Assembly (NCBI GenBank): GCA_037952775.1
Contig: JBANAY010000003.1
Location: 2,790,001-2,854,000, forward strand
Length of the DNA stretch: 64,000 nucleotides
Source: Clonostachys chloroleuca
Taxonomy: Eukaryota > Ascomycota > Sordariomycetes > Hypocreales > Bionectriaceae
Direction of reading: 5' to 3'
Part shown: positions 11,401 to 21,675 of the stretch, piece after piece
How positions within the stretch are numbered: the stretch's first letter is position 1
How the letters are laid out: each line of letters opens with the position of its first letter
Translations under genes and position numbers: made by a program
Notes under the pieces: generated by a model
The model's input: the letters and a program-made list of their open reading frames with translations, nothing else
Told to the model about the DNA's origin: nothing
Databases searched by the model: none

Positions 11401-12229
11401 TGGTATCGAGCTCAAGACTATTCACGTCGAGGGACTCCACGAGCTTTATGTTCGGAGAAAAGGCAAGGCGCGCCAGCTTGGCTGCGGTCACGCCCCAGCC
11501 AGCAGCGCGACTCCCACGATGCGGAGTGCCGAGAAAGACGACGAGCTTGGTTCTTGATCGGCACACTTGCGACTTTCGTATGGCCTGAAAAAGCTGGTGT
11601 TAGATCACAAACAGGTCAAGGTCAGGGAAGCCAAATACCTCTTTGAGGATGATGCCCCCCAGGCTGTGTGCAACAAAAATCACTGGATGCTGCAAAAGCC
11701 TCAGCTAATGAAGTTCAACAGAGCTTGGATGGGGAATGACCTCGTTCTTTATCTCCCGCTCAAATCGCCCAGCAAGGTCCCGGCCATGCTGGAATACGCT
11801 ATTTTCATTATTTGGCGTAAAAACACCACTAATCACTTCCGAATTGTATCCGTACGTCCATACAATGGCTTCTGGGATATCGTGCGGTAGAAACTCGTGT
11901 GGCCAGAAGGGACGGGGCTGTGGGCTGCTTGGCCCGGAACTCGATCGATCGGCTCGAAGTCGGGACTTGTCGCGCTTGAAGAGAGTTTTGATCCTCGATG
12001 TAGGTTTGGGAGGAGGTTCCCGCTCGGCATCACGACCTTCGTCAGAGCCTCGGCCCCACGTGTTCTGTGGATGGCCCCGAAGACCATGGATGAAGATGAT
12101 GCTTGGGCACGTTAGAAGACCTCTTCGGTACGGGGGGGGGGGTATTTCGACCAACTTCCATCGTGGCGGCTCGCTCCTTGCCACGTCCTTTCCGAGCAGA
12201 GTAAAACCACTTCGATTAACTGTAACCAT
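8458..12229 (-). CDS. NLR: SesB-type hydrolase, NB-ARC, TPR array
   Basis: Exons 12229-11639, 11584-11300, 11245-10993 and 10943-8458 add up to 1,204 codons plus stop. The first domain is an alpha/beta hydrolase of the SesB type: SIIFIHGLRGHPQNTW (oxyanion region), WTYGYNSE, a nucleophile elbow FVAHSLGGIILKE, then VVFLGTPHRGS. The NTPase follows, with FVGRDEIL, P-loop LVGLGGIGKSQIA and Walker B WVLILDNVDD, typical of NB-ARC. The C-terminus holds nine almost identical 41/42-residue tetratricopeptide units plus a divergent cap. Such proteins are fungal NLR-type signalling ATPases: the repeats sense a ligand and the N-terminal domain is the effector, and several control heterokaryon incompatibility. 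Odd points are an in-frame TAG at 11707-11705 just before the elbow, the GTTCGG donor of intron 2, and an 11-base homopolymer in exon 1. If the TAG is not removed by splicing or suppressed, the product ends after about 174 residues. Confidence 0.85.
8480..9660 (-). repeat. in-frame tandem TPR repeat array, 123/126-bp unit
   Basis: Nine units, each starting around DHPSRLASQHALALAY and followed by DNGQIKEAVNLLEKVV, are repeated head to tail, with a degenerate tenth unit at the C-terminus. Units are 126 bp, or 123 bp where LLADD is shortened to LADD or LTDD by loss of one codon. DNA similarity between neighbouring units is high, so the array looks recently expanded or homogenised. Differences cluster at a few residues: P/L, S/D, A/V, RD/RA/QD, E/K and IES/IKS/IRS. 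Confidence 0.9.
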
Positions 12230-12782
12230 TATGGAGGAGTAATTCCCTCTACTGCTGCTGATGGCAGAGTATCTTCATCGTAGGCAACCGAGTGTTGATG
12301 CTGTTGTCAGCTCGCCAGCGGTTGGGAAAATATCGGCACTTCAGCCCAATCATGTTGCCCAAGCTGTGCGAACCGCCACGCGTGGTTCGCCTTATTCTGA
12401 CGGTATATTTGTTTATGCAGAGTGCTACAGCCTAGAACGCCACCTTGGCATGATGTAGCAATGCAGTAATAAGGGTGGCATACACTAAAGTTTTGTTGCT
12501 CAAAAGTCTTTCCTCAGGGCAACAAGACGGCGAAGGACGATTGGATGAGTCGAGTCTCTAAGCATAGCAGAGAAATTATTCTACCAGGGGCTCGCCCGGC
12601 ACAGCCAACGATGTAGATCAGTAGTAAGGACGAAGGTGAAATTTTATTTAGCATAGGTAGGTAAAGCTAGGTTAATTTGAGTTATAATATCAGAAAATAA
12701 ATAGGTATATTGAGCGACCAGGAACCTTCCATAAAACGAACATCCTCAACTCATCATTGCTTGTCTATATCATTAACGCGAC
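12230..12782. other. spacer between convergent-side membrane gene and NLR promoter
   Basis: This contains the upstream region of the NLR (read leftward) and the 3' region of the membrane-protein gene. A 65-codon open frame is present but has no features. I see no clear promoter element. Confidence 0.5.
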
Positions 12783-13589
12783 TTAAAACACCCGTGACCA
12801 GGCTCGTTTAGCCAAATACCCAAAATATCCACCAAAGCTCGGGATCATAAGAAGTCCCACCTGAACAATAAAAAGCCAGACGGCGATCCAATCCGTGTCC
12901 GACTCGATGTTGTTTCGCTGGATGATCAGCTCCACCCAGAGGATAAGAGGCCAAGCCACGAGGAGCATGGCCGCCGAGCCGACGATGATGAGCGGGTAGC
13001 GCAGATTGGAGATCGTCTTTAGGCCCTTGAGCAAAGACGTGGCCTTCTCCTGTGCGCCGCGGTCGCGTCGCTCGATCTCCATGAAGATCGGGATGGCGAG
13101 GCACGCGATGACGGTGGTGAAGGCGAAGAAGGAGTCGCCAATCTGCCAGACCAGGATGAACTTGTGCCATCCGTCGGTGAGGGTGCGCCAGCCGAAGAAG
13201 AAGAACTGGTACTCCCCGTAGCCGGCCTCTTGGTTGGTGGCCCAGGACATCCAGGCTGCGACTGTGTTGAGAATCATGACGCCGGCTGTGCCAAGGCCGA
13301 GAAGGATGCCCATCCAGATGTTGCCTGACGTTACGCCGCCGAGGTAGGAGATGGAGTAGATGGTGTTGAAATGGACAGGCAGCAGGGAGAGGGCGTGGAG
13401 GTGGTGAGCCCTAATGTCATTGTACCATTTCAGTTGTTGGTACCAGTTGAAGGCGAGAAAGCCAAGACTTGTGAAGCCGCTGCTGTCATATCCTGCAACG
13501 GCCTGTGCAGGAGCTAGCAGCAGACTGGCGTAGATGAGCCCTCGATTGAGCACGCTGAAGCCGTCGACGGCATCAACAGTGTCGCTCAT
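12783..13589 (-). CDS. uncharacterised multi-pass membrane protein
   Basis: A single-exon frame of about 268 residues. An in-frame ATG lies three codons upstream, but MSDTVDAVDGF looks the more natural start. There are about six to seven hydrophobic segments, for example around GLIYASLLLAPAQAVAG, WMGILLGLGTAGVMIL, FFAFTTVIACLAIPIFM, LIIVGSAAMLLVAWPLIL and WIAVWLFIVQVGLLMIPSF. A charged loop, MEIERRDRGAQEKAT, sits in the middle. I do not recognise the family. It resembles conserved hypothetical fungal integral membrane proteins, and the many Trp and Tyr residues suggest a compact bundle. The GC-rich, codon-biased sequence on this strand supports it being a real gene. No operon-like link to the NLR is implied. 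Confidence 0.75.
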   Translation of the reverse strand: MSDTVDAVDGFSVLNRGLIYASLLLAPAQAVAGYDSSGFTSLGFLAFNWYQQLKWYNDIRAHHLHALSLLPVHFNTIYSISYLGGVTSGNIWMGILLGLGTAGVMILNTVAAWMSWATNQEAGYGEYQFFFFGWRTLTDGWHKFILVWQIGDSFFAFTTVIACLAIPIFMEIERRDRGAQEKATSLLKGLKTISNLRYPLIIVGSAAMLLVAWPLILWVELIIQRNNIESDTDWIAVWLFIVQVGLLMIPSFGGYFGYLAKRAWSRVF

Positions 13590-14961
13590 TTTGATCACTG
13601 GCGGGCGGGGACGTGGGTTCCAAGCTCAGTGTACACGTGGACACGGAATTAACTGAATGACGCGCGATAGAAGCCGCCTCTGTGCCTCTGTGTGGATTTG
13701 AATTGTGATTGTTGGTCAACCCTGGGACAGAATCAATCTTGCGGCGGCTCGAGGCGAACTGGGGTCTGACGCATTTTTATCGCTGGGCTTCGGACCGTGC
13801 CTAGACAATCTCAGAAATCGACAGGCGCCAATCTCTCCCCTCAGTCTGTTCGCCCTGGCTGTATGGCAGAAGGGGCAGTGCATCCACTCGGTCTGTTAGG
13901 CAGTGCAACCAGACCCGGCAGCTGAAAAGACGTGTCCAATGAGGTGTTTTCGTGATCCCACTGAGCTGCATGATCCCTGTCTCGGCGCCTCGAAGCCGCT
14001 CTGGAGCCACAGTGAATTCCAGTAAGGCAGCTTCTGCTCAATGTCAGGCGTCCAAGAAGGGGGAGCAAAGAGGCACGCCTACAGGTTCTGGCAGGGCTGT
14101 GCCACGCAAATGTGCTGCCGAACACCCGCTGGAACTCAACCTTTCGCAGAGCTGCTGACCACCTCCTGCTTGTCCAAGATGAGGCCATCCCTCTTGTAGC
14201 TCGAGTCCTCTTCAGCTAAGCCCAGCCAAGCCCAAGCGGCTGAGAAAATGCAAGACAGACCCCTGTTCGACGAGCCCTAGACGGTGTATTGCGCCACAAC
14301 GAGAGGACTCGCGATCTGCCCCGGAGGCAACTTCGATCTGGGTCAACCTCTCCAGCACATTAAAAGGTGGTTTGGGTCGACAGGCAAGTGGGTGACAGGA
14401 GAAATGAGACACCTGAGGGGGAAATATTTCTTAATCGACTACTTTCTATGAAGAATAGAGAAATTTAGGAGTATAAAAAGAAGTAAAAAGTAATAATATC
14501 TACGGTATTATCTTTAGAGTATGCATTATTAGGGCCTAATAATATGATAATACGGGTCGCAGACTCGACAACAAGCAGCTTAATGTTTGAGTGTCTCAAT
14601 TTCAATGTCACCCACTCAACAGGTTATTCACAAAATACAAGGTCTTACCGATGCCTTTTTGGAGGGCGAGTAGAAAAGGATCGATTATGACAAGAGGTAT
14701 CCCGTGACTTGTGTATGTAATGCACGTAGCTATGAACTGATTATGGCCCACCTCTGAAAACACCATGAGTGTCTGGCAATCTAGCACATCGCTACATATC
14801 GGACTGGCTAAAAGAGAGAAAGGCCATTTATATGCCTCATCTAGAGAATAGTAGACAGAACCCCGGCATCCCATTTGAGTCATTTAATCCGTGGTCGAAC
14901 AACATATATTGCCAACCACTGGGCTCTCTGATGCTCCATGAAAGCAGGTCCATTACTTAAG
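13590..14961. other. spacer, no gene supported
   Basis: The left half is GC-rich with overlapping open frames on both strands (for example 13841-14188 minus), none with motifs. 14410-14600 is strongly AT-rich. A 91-codon minus-strand frame at 14608-14883 has a hydrophobic stretch but no recognisable family. I leave all of them unannotated. Confidence 0.5.
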
Positions 14962-17848
14962 TCAACCGGACATGGAGCTGAGAGAGGGCGGCTCCGCAGA
15001 GTCGCTTGAGATATCTCTAAGTCGGCCGACGCGCGTAGACTTAGCAACTCGCTTGGGCCGTGGGAGGGCCTCATGTTGTTCCCGTTGCCGTTTGCGACCT
15101 CTTGTCGATTTAGGCTTGGGGATCCCTATAACGGCACCCTCCACATTGTGTGATCGTGCCTCGTACCAATCACGAGGCTGAAGAATGTCCAGATTCTCGA
15201 TCGGTCTTACAGCGCCTGGGCTCTTCTTAGTATATTGTGCCAAGAGTTTAAAGAAATAATCAAGCACTTACAGAATGATGGTGCCTCTTCTTCCTCCTCG
15301 TCGTACTCTGAGCCACTTCGTACGTCGTCGACGGAGGGGAGAGACACTTGGTCTTCGTCGCTCTGAGACTGGCTCCCCGGCAAATGAAGAGCAATCTCGG
15401 ATTGTGTAGGTGCCGGAATCTCATCCATAGTGAGATCAATTACTTCTGCAGGCAGGCGGGGGAACTTGCACATTTCTGATATTAAGGCAATAGAGTCTGG
15501 TTCGCTTTGCTTGACGATAACACCAAAGTACTCTGAGCCCCGGTTCAGATTCTCGAAGGAGTAGGAGCCAAGTCCCGGCTGGGCCATCATTGAAAAGCAA
15601 GCCGTTGGCTTGACGTCTTCCGCTGGCTCCTCTTGTAGTTTTTTGCAAGGCAGTTTCTCTGGATCAACTATATGTCAGAGGCAGCAGTGTTAGTATATGA
15701 TGTAAATACGCTATGTTACAGGGAAAAGATTCAACTGACATTCTTTGGAGAGGAGGCGATCATGAATTTCCTGGCAGCTGGCCTTATGATGTAGCTGTAT
15801 ATTGATCACTGCTTCTTGACACCATGACGACAGGCGGTTCCATTCTAGAATGAGCTTGTTCGCATCCCCCGATGGACTTTTCTGTAGCGTGACACTATTG
15901 TTGACGTTGATGTATTCGAACAGTCTCTGAATAGCACAGTTGGTGACCCTTTTCTTGTCCCATTCTACGGTGTGGTCTTCGGTTCCAGCGAATTGGCCTT
16001 CAGGCATCTGGTCAATAAGCTCTCTGACCAGCCATTGGATGGCATGGAAGAGCACGTCGCTTCCCGGGACGTCGCTGGGTAGCCCGAGCTCTCTCACTGC
16101 CTGTTCATTATCGAGCCACCTCTCGTGAATTTTGAAAGTGGCATCTTTGAAATAGGTGTGGAGGCGGAGTTGACCGGCCTGGACAAACTCGACCTTGATA
16201 TGGGCTGCTCCAGGTATCCCTTGTATACATGAGCGGAGAACCTTGCTGAGACTCTGGGCAAACTTGTCCGCTGGCACCGTTGCGATTCTTGACTTCAAAA
16301 ACTGGTCCTCCTGCTCTTCCTTCGCAGCGTGGATGAGTTGCAATCTGGATAAAATCGACCAGTAAGAATCAGGAAGCCTGGATCCCGTACGGCCCAATCC
16401 CAGTATGATCGTTTTGAGGCGAGGATCCTGTACCGTGGCATAGTTGGTTAGGGAGCTCAAAATGTAGATTTGGAAAGGGGAAGTTATCATCAAGTGGTCA
16501 TAAATATACCTCGGAAATCTCTTTATCGGAATAGTACCATTTAGATTGATCAGAAAAGAGATGGTCTCTCAATTTCTTTGCCAACTCAATTCCCATGAGC
16601 GACTCAGCCAAGTGCACATCCGCATATACAGGATCTGTGGAGAGAAGCATCTCATGGAGGGCCGCAATGAGGTCTGGTTTCTGTTGCAACGCGTCATTCC
16701 AGATGTTGAGAATCGTCCGGCATTCTTGAGTTGAGCTTGCAATGGATTCTCTGTCTCGGTTGGTTGCGCCATACCGAAAATTGTATGCGTACTTGAGTGG
16801 CCGTCCTGATATGCTTGCGGAGTAATCAGGGCTGGACTCCATGATCAAGAGGCCTTTCAGGTAAAGGTTTCCCTGGACTGAATCGTCGAGGATGAGCTCG
16901 CCGTGCTTGGTTGTGATGATTGTTTCCTCCTGTTTGGGAAGGTCACGCAGGAACAAGGCTGAGCGACACCACGTGTTGAAAGTCTTCAACGAAACGTGTT
17001 GCCGTTGTGTTGATTCACCAATCCCATCTCTGCCCTTTCCCTTTTCGCCAATGAAGAATCTCACGTCATGATAGGGAGACACCTGAAAAGGAACAGCATG
17101 GTCATCCTTGAGTTTCTTTGCAGAACGCTTTTCTCTAATGATGGCTTCTTGTTGCATTTTATTGAGCCTCGCGACGAGCTTACCAGCGGTAGTGAAGTTG
17201 AAGTTCCACGTGACGTTGCCGCTGATGCAACGGACGCGATGGTTTCGGCGCAGGAAAACCAACAGGGCGACTTTCAGGCCCTCCCCATGGACACCGGCTT
17301 GATTTTCGTTCCCTCTCTTGTCACTTTGTCCAAAGTCCAAGTGTTTTGGCTGCAGGGACGCAGCCCGGTTGGTGATCTCGACGATCCCGGTGCCATGTCG
17401 CCCGGAAAACCTGATGAAGCCCATGCAGGAATCATCATCAGGGACTCCAGTTGCTTTATTTAGTGCCTTGAAGAGTATGTCTGCTTTCAGGTCGGTCGAC
17501 TTGTCCTCTTTAACAACATAGAACTGGGTCTCTTTCAGTTTGAATGACTGGATAATACCGTCTCTCCTGTAGTGCCGCCCGCTAGTTAGAGAGAGCACAT
17601 ACCAGCTCCAGGAATGAGGGTAAAACGACGTACCAATTCTGCACAAGCTCGCGGAAGGCTGCCGAGGTATTCCAGCTCGGGCTGTAGTTGGATCGAATGG
17701 GAAAGCAGATGGTGAGGCTCTTTTTGATGGAGCTCAGAGCTGTTTCCTCTTGTTCTACGTCGAAAGACTCGCTCTCGTAGCCGGTATCCTCAAAGGCAGA
17801 AGTCTCAAGGTCTTCCAAGACCTGCCGAATAGTGGGCTTGCTCGCCAT
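14962..17848 (-). CDS. large GHKL-type (HATPase) ATPase protein
   Basis: Exons 17848-17634, 17566-16510, 16427-15740, 15667-15272 and 15215-14962 give 869 residues. Splicing the first intron creates the N box FRELVQNWRDGIIQSF, whose Glu and Asn match the Mg-ATP site of GHKL ATPases. Further on, GRHGTGIVEITNRAASL occupies the G1 region but lacks a canonical DxGxG. NQAGVHGEGLKVALLVFLRR matches the ATP lid/G2 box. A middle region of about 450 residues has no domain I know. It is followed by a Ser/Asp/Glu-rich acidic stretch (SQSQSDEDQ, SEYDEEEEEA) and a basic, probably nuclear-targeting tail (RGRKRQREQ, PRPKRVAKST). The layout recalls MORC- or SMCHD-like chromatin ATPases and the large fungal HATPase proteins of unknown role. 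A nuclear location is inferred from the tail only. Confidence 0.8.
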
Positions 17849-17942
17849 TTCGCGGTGACGATCTTTGGCCGACGAGGGAACCCAAGATCAAGAGATGCAG
17901 GAGGAGGAAAGAACGGGCGGATGACCAACCCCCGCATTTTCA

Positions 17943-17973
17943 GGTCGCACCAACACGACGTGTTGGTGCGACC
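17943..17973. promoter_or_regulatory. perfect 14-bp-arm palindrome upstream of the GHKL gene
   Basis: GGTCGCACCAACAC at 17943-17956 is followed by a 3-base centre (GAC) and its exact reverse complement at 17960-17973. It starts 95 bp upstream of the ATG of the GHKL-ATPase gene. Such a long perfect dyad in a promoter could be an operator for a dimeric regulator or a hairpin in the 5' leader. A regulatory role is inferred from position and symmetry only. Confidence 0.5.
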
Positions 17974-18174
17974 AGTAATTCCAGGCTGCCAAGACGGTAC
18001 GCAGGTTTGAATACACTGTGTAGTTTGCATTGGATAAGGGCATTTTGAAGAAGAAAAGCTAGCCATGGGTTATGTTTGTAATGAGCTCCTTATTGCTGGC
18101 TTCAATACTGAGAAATCGACATCCAAGGCAGGTTGTAAACGATATATGCCCCCATACAGGCCCATCGGCGTACG

Positions 18175-18192
18175 CCCCCCCCCCCCCCCCCC
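18175..18192. repeat. poly-C run, 18 bases
   Basis: An uninterrupted run of 18 C residues in the spacer between the GHKL gene and the amidase. The exact length may be affected by sequencing error. Confidence 0.9.
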
Positions 18193-18921
18193 AAAGATGA
18201 GATTATCTTGCAATGCTTGATCGTTATTTTTATTTGAATCGTTGCCGAGTTGTGCTGCCTCAACTCAATGAGGGATTGCTGGGAGTATTATTAAGTCAAA
18301 GAAGCTTTGATCAGCAATGGTTCAGAATGGCCTGCTTCAAACATCATGATACGGTAAAACACAACAATCAAGGTCAAAACACATCAACAAGAGTGGTGAT
18401 GATGCAATATTTGCATGAACACTTAATGATGAAAGCCCCGTAACAATCATGGTCTAGGCCCAACACATGATAGTTAAACGTCGCCAATATTTTGGTGTCA
18501 GCGTATTTGCTAGAAGAATTTGACCGGAGTACTATCAGCGAGAAAAGTGAAAGTGGACGAATATGATGCTAGTCCACACAACCATCATTTGCTATCACAA
18601 GCGGAAACATCTAGACTCTTTCTTTAAACTTAGATTGCCTGTTCCTGCTCCACTGTTACAAAATGAAACGGTTACACGCCGAGAAGTGACGGTCGGAAAA
18701 ATTCTCCAGTTTCGACCGAGACATGATCGATGATGGCAGGGATAAGAAACTACATGCAGGAAGTAGGCGGCAAGGAAAGTAAAAGAGATGAATTAATAAC
18801 TCAATTTTGGTCACGCGCAAGACTGATGCAGATTCAAACAATTCCTGTAGGTTTACACTGGTAGGTTTATCGGGATGAATCTGGGCTTGACCTTTGAGAT
18901 AATCTGCCAAAACCTGCTATG

Positions 18922-21000
18922 CTAGATCAAACGTAAGAATCCCGCGGGCAGACCACCTGGGGAAGATCTAGCCAAGAATACGACCATGATTTGGTCACCA
19001 CATACTTGCTCTCTTGCGGCATCTTTCTCATTCCTTTCTGGTGGCCCAGGCGTATATTCCCATACCCGGAAAACATACAAGTCATGGCCCTCTCTCGATT
19101 CATTGGCCACACGATTAATAGTGATTTGTTCATCAGGTACGTCTTGGCCGTCTACCGCGACCTGTATTGCGGGTGGCCGGTCGCTGCCAGTCGAATCAAC
19201 CTCAATTGTTCCCTCAAACTCAACTCGTAATACTGCTGTTTCCGTGGCCCGTTTGGAAGTACACTTCGTAACGAGGAGGTGTGGCCTAGTCTCGACTGAA
19301 AGGCTTTTAGATGACAATTGGATGAGATCCGACGGCAGCGCCGGAGTGTGTGGTGGAGGGCTTCTTAGTTTCGTCTGCGTCTCAAATGCATTTGCCCACT
19401 TCAACAGATTTTCGTCATCAAATCCGCGGCCAGCAAATGTCAAACCAACGGGCATGCCCTTGCCTGGTATCATACCCATTGGGACGGTCACTGTCGGGAT
19501 GCCCAGATGGCGTAGGGCCCTGTTCCCGGTGCTGTAGAAGACACCATTAGCCCAGGCGTGGGCAGCATGAACTGAGTCAACGTCGGCATCAGCGGACCCA
19601 ACGTCTCCAGCTGCCGGGAAAACATAACAGTCACAACCGTAACGTTCAAGATAGTCATCCGAGAGCTGTTTGCGCATCGACTCGAGTGCTATAGAGGCAG
19701 CATCTAGATTCTTGATATCGAACATTGAACCGGTGCCCTCTCTTACATATTCGGCAAGCTTGCCCCAATGAATGACATTTTGTGTTGGCTGATTTTCAAG
19801 CTCGGCTGATGTTCGCAATGAGTCTGGATAAATGTTGTGTTCATCGACACTGGCTAAGTTGGAAGTATTTGGATCTCCATTTGAGCGGAGAAAGAGGTCC
19901 CAGCCATGTGCAATAAGAGGCCCTTTTTCAGTCCATTGCCACTTATCAGGCAGCCCTGTGGCGCCTCGTAGCAACTCGGGGTTCTCGTAGGCTGTGACAG
20001 CAGGAAAGTCGGGCACCAGTACAATTTCGGCTCCAAGAGACTCAAGCTTCTTTCTAGCCTCGCCCCAGACCGTGATCACGCCCTCGCTAGTAGTGACTGG
20101 GGTTGCCCCCTCAGGGCTCTTGCCGCCGATGTACATTTCTGGAACTGCTATACGCAGACCCTTAAGTGATATCGACCTGGAGATGCTTTGAAAGATATTG
20201 GTGGAAGGCTCCCCTCCCCATGGCTCTGGAGTAGACACATATGGCTGGCTTCTCCAATAGTCTCCTTCGGCAACTGGATCCTTGGCAGATATTACCTCAA
20301 GAAGGGTGAGCATATCACTCATTGTCCGAGTATGCGGGACCACAACATCACAAGTTGGGTACAGGGGCCAATTTCCCCGAATGGAGATCCAGCCTCTGGA
20401 CGGTGTATATGCAACCAGCGCGTTGTTGGAGGCCGGGGAACGCCCTGAGGATACAGTCTCCTCGCCCATCCCAAAGGCCGCAAAAGAAGCCGCCGTTGAA
20501 ACGCCAGACCCGTTCGATGAGCCGGAAGCAAAGGCAGCGGCCAGGAACTCTGGATTATAAGGGCTCTCTGCCCTGCCGTAGATGCCGCGTTGCATTCCCC
20601 CATATGCCATGGACGGCATGTTCGTCTTTCCAATCAGAACCCCACCAGCTGCACGAATGCTGCTGACGGTGAAGGCATCTTCGTTGGAAATGAGATGTTT
20701 GAAGGCAGGCGATCCGCAGGAGACAGTCATGCCCTTAACTTTGAAGCTGTCCTTGACGGTAAAGGGGATGCCTTCAAGGCGCCCTGCCTGGCCGGAAGCA
20801 CGACGGTCATCTGAGGCAGCAGCTTCCTCGAATACATTGGGATTGAGAATGGGAATTGAGTTAAGGAGAGTGTGTCGGCAGTCATATTTCGAGATGCGAC
20901 GTAGATACAAGGCCACAAGCTCAACTGATGATATAGAGCCTGAGGACAGGGCATCTTGCAGACTATCAATGCCAGCCTCCACGAGACTGAGTGTTGCCAT
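18922..21000 (-). CDS. amidase signature family hydrolase
   Basis: A single-exon frame of 692 residues. The N-terminal 560 residues form an amidase-signature domain: the Lys of the Ser-cisSer-Lys triad lies in GIPFTVKDSFKVKGM, the cis-Ser in FASGSSNGSGVSTAA, and the nucleophile region reads GMGEETVSSGRSPAS, close to the family's DTGGSIRxPA. GVLIGKTNMPSMAYG and GMPVGLTFAGRGFDD are also typical. The domain should hydrolyse amide or urea-type bonds, with a Glu-tRNA amidotransferase A or allophanate-hydrolase-like fold, most likely in the cytosol as no signal peptide is visible. A C-terminal region of about 120 residues, with LRVEFEGTIEVDSTGSDRPP and VFRVWEYTPGPP, is not part of the standard domain. 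It might bind substrate or replace the second domain of allophanate-type enzymes. Substrate unknown. Confidence 0.88.
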   Translation of the reverse strand: MATLSLVEAGIDSLQDALSSGSISSVELVALYLRRISKYDCRHTLLNSIPILNPNVFEEAAASDDRRASGQAGRLEGIPFTVKDSFKVKGMTVSCGSPAFKHLISNEDAFTVSSIRAAGGVLIGKTNMPSMAYGGMQRGIYGRAESPYNPEFLAAAFASGSSNGSGVSTAASFAAFGMGEETVSSGRSPASNNALVAYTPSRGWISIRGNWPLYPTCDVVVPHTRTMSDMLTLLEVISAKDPVAEGDYWRSQPYVSTPEPWGGEPSTNIFQSISRSISLKGLRIAVPEMYIGGKSPEGATPVTTSEGVITVWGEARKKLESLGAEIVLVPDFPAVTAYENPELLRGATGLPDKWQWTEKGPLIAHGWDLFLRSNGDPNTSNLASVDEHNIYPDSLRTSAELENQPTQNVIHWGKLAEYVREGTGSMFDIKNLDAASIALESMRKQLSDDYLERYGCDCYVFPAAGDVGSADADVDSVHAAHAWANGVFYSTGNRALRHLGIPTVTVPMGMIPGKGMPVGLTFAGRGFDDENLLKWANAFETQTKLRSPPPHTPALPSDLIQLSSKSLSVETRPHLLVTKCTSKRATETAVLRVEFEGTIEVDSTGSDRPPAIQVAVDGQDVPDEQITINRVANESREGHDLYVFRVWEYTPGPPERNEKDAAREQVCGDQIMVVFLARSSPGGLPAGFLRLI

Positions 21001-21675
21001 TGTGTATTTATCGCCTGGACAGGTATGCTGAATATGTAATTTACTACAGCATAGGAATCATGAGGGAGCAACATGATTCCTCATGAACTTATCAATGTTG
21101 CTCCCGTGAATTGGCAATAAAGTTCTCATGCTTTTTTTTTTTTTTCCAATAATACTATCGAAATAAGAAGAGATATTCCGATGGAAGCCGAGTGAGCTGC
21201 CAACTCAACTCGCGGCCGATTTCGCAGTGAGTGTCTGTTGGTGCATGAAGGTCACCATCCGCAGCCCTCCCATTCGCCTGCCGTGCGGTTCTATTACTCA
21301 AATGTTCGCCTGGCCGACGGCGGTGGCCAATCCCGGTTAGTTGGTGGTGTGATCAGAGGGCGAGCAAGAAATCACTGCGTGAAAAGGGGGCCGCGGATTT
21401 CCGTCGCTCGCGCCAGTCCGAGGCCTCGCGGATTTCCGTTCCCCTCTCCCTCCGTCCCGGACTGACTCGTGCTCACTATTCTAGAACGTTTAGTGTGCCC
21501 ATATCTCTTAACACAAAGATACGGCATTCAGAAAGTAGCAATTGAATAATAGCAAGGATTGGCCGATTATTCCAATCATTTGGTCATTTGGTCGTGGAAA
21601 TAAACCCAATGCTTTTGCGCCTAGCTTTCAGTCTTGCCGTCCAGAAAGAATCATTTTTCTACCAGCAACGCAGAC
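21001..21675. other. divergent promoter region, amidase / HRI1-like gene
   Basis: This spacer separates two divergently transcribed genes and could carry shared control elements. It contains a T-run near 21132-21146 and a GC-rich block at 21200-21470. I cannot assign a specific site. Confidence 0.5.

Larger units (their letters stand above)
17849..18921. other. spacer with palindrome and poly-C tract
   Basis: This holds the promoter side of the GHKL gene, a perfect 31-bp palindrome and an 18-base C run (both listed separately). A 76-codon frame near 18213-18443 and a minus-strand frame at 18656-18910 lack any family signal and are not called. Confidence 0.5.

Noticed and set aside
13841..14188. 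115-codon minus-strand frame in GC-rich spacer
   Set aside because: Composition is typical of a GC-rich shadow; no domain, and other strands are equally open.
19000..21031. Several plus-strand frames of up to 183 codons opposite the amidase
   Set aside because: They lie antisense to a well-supported gene and show no motifs.
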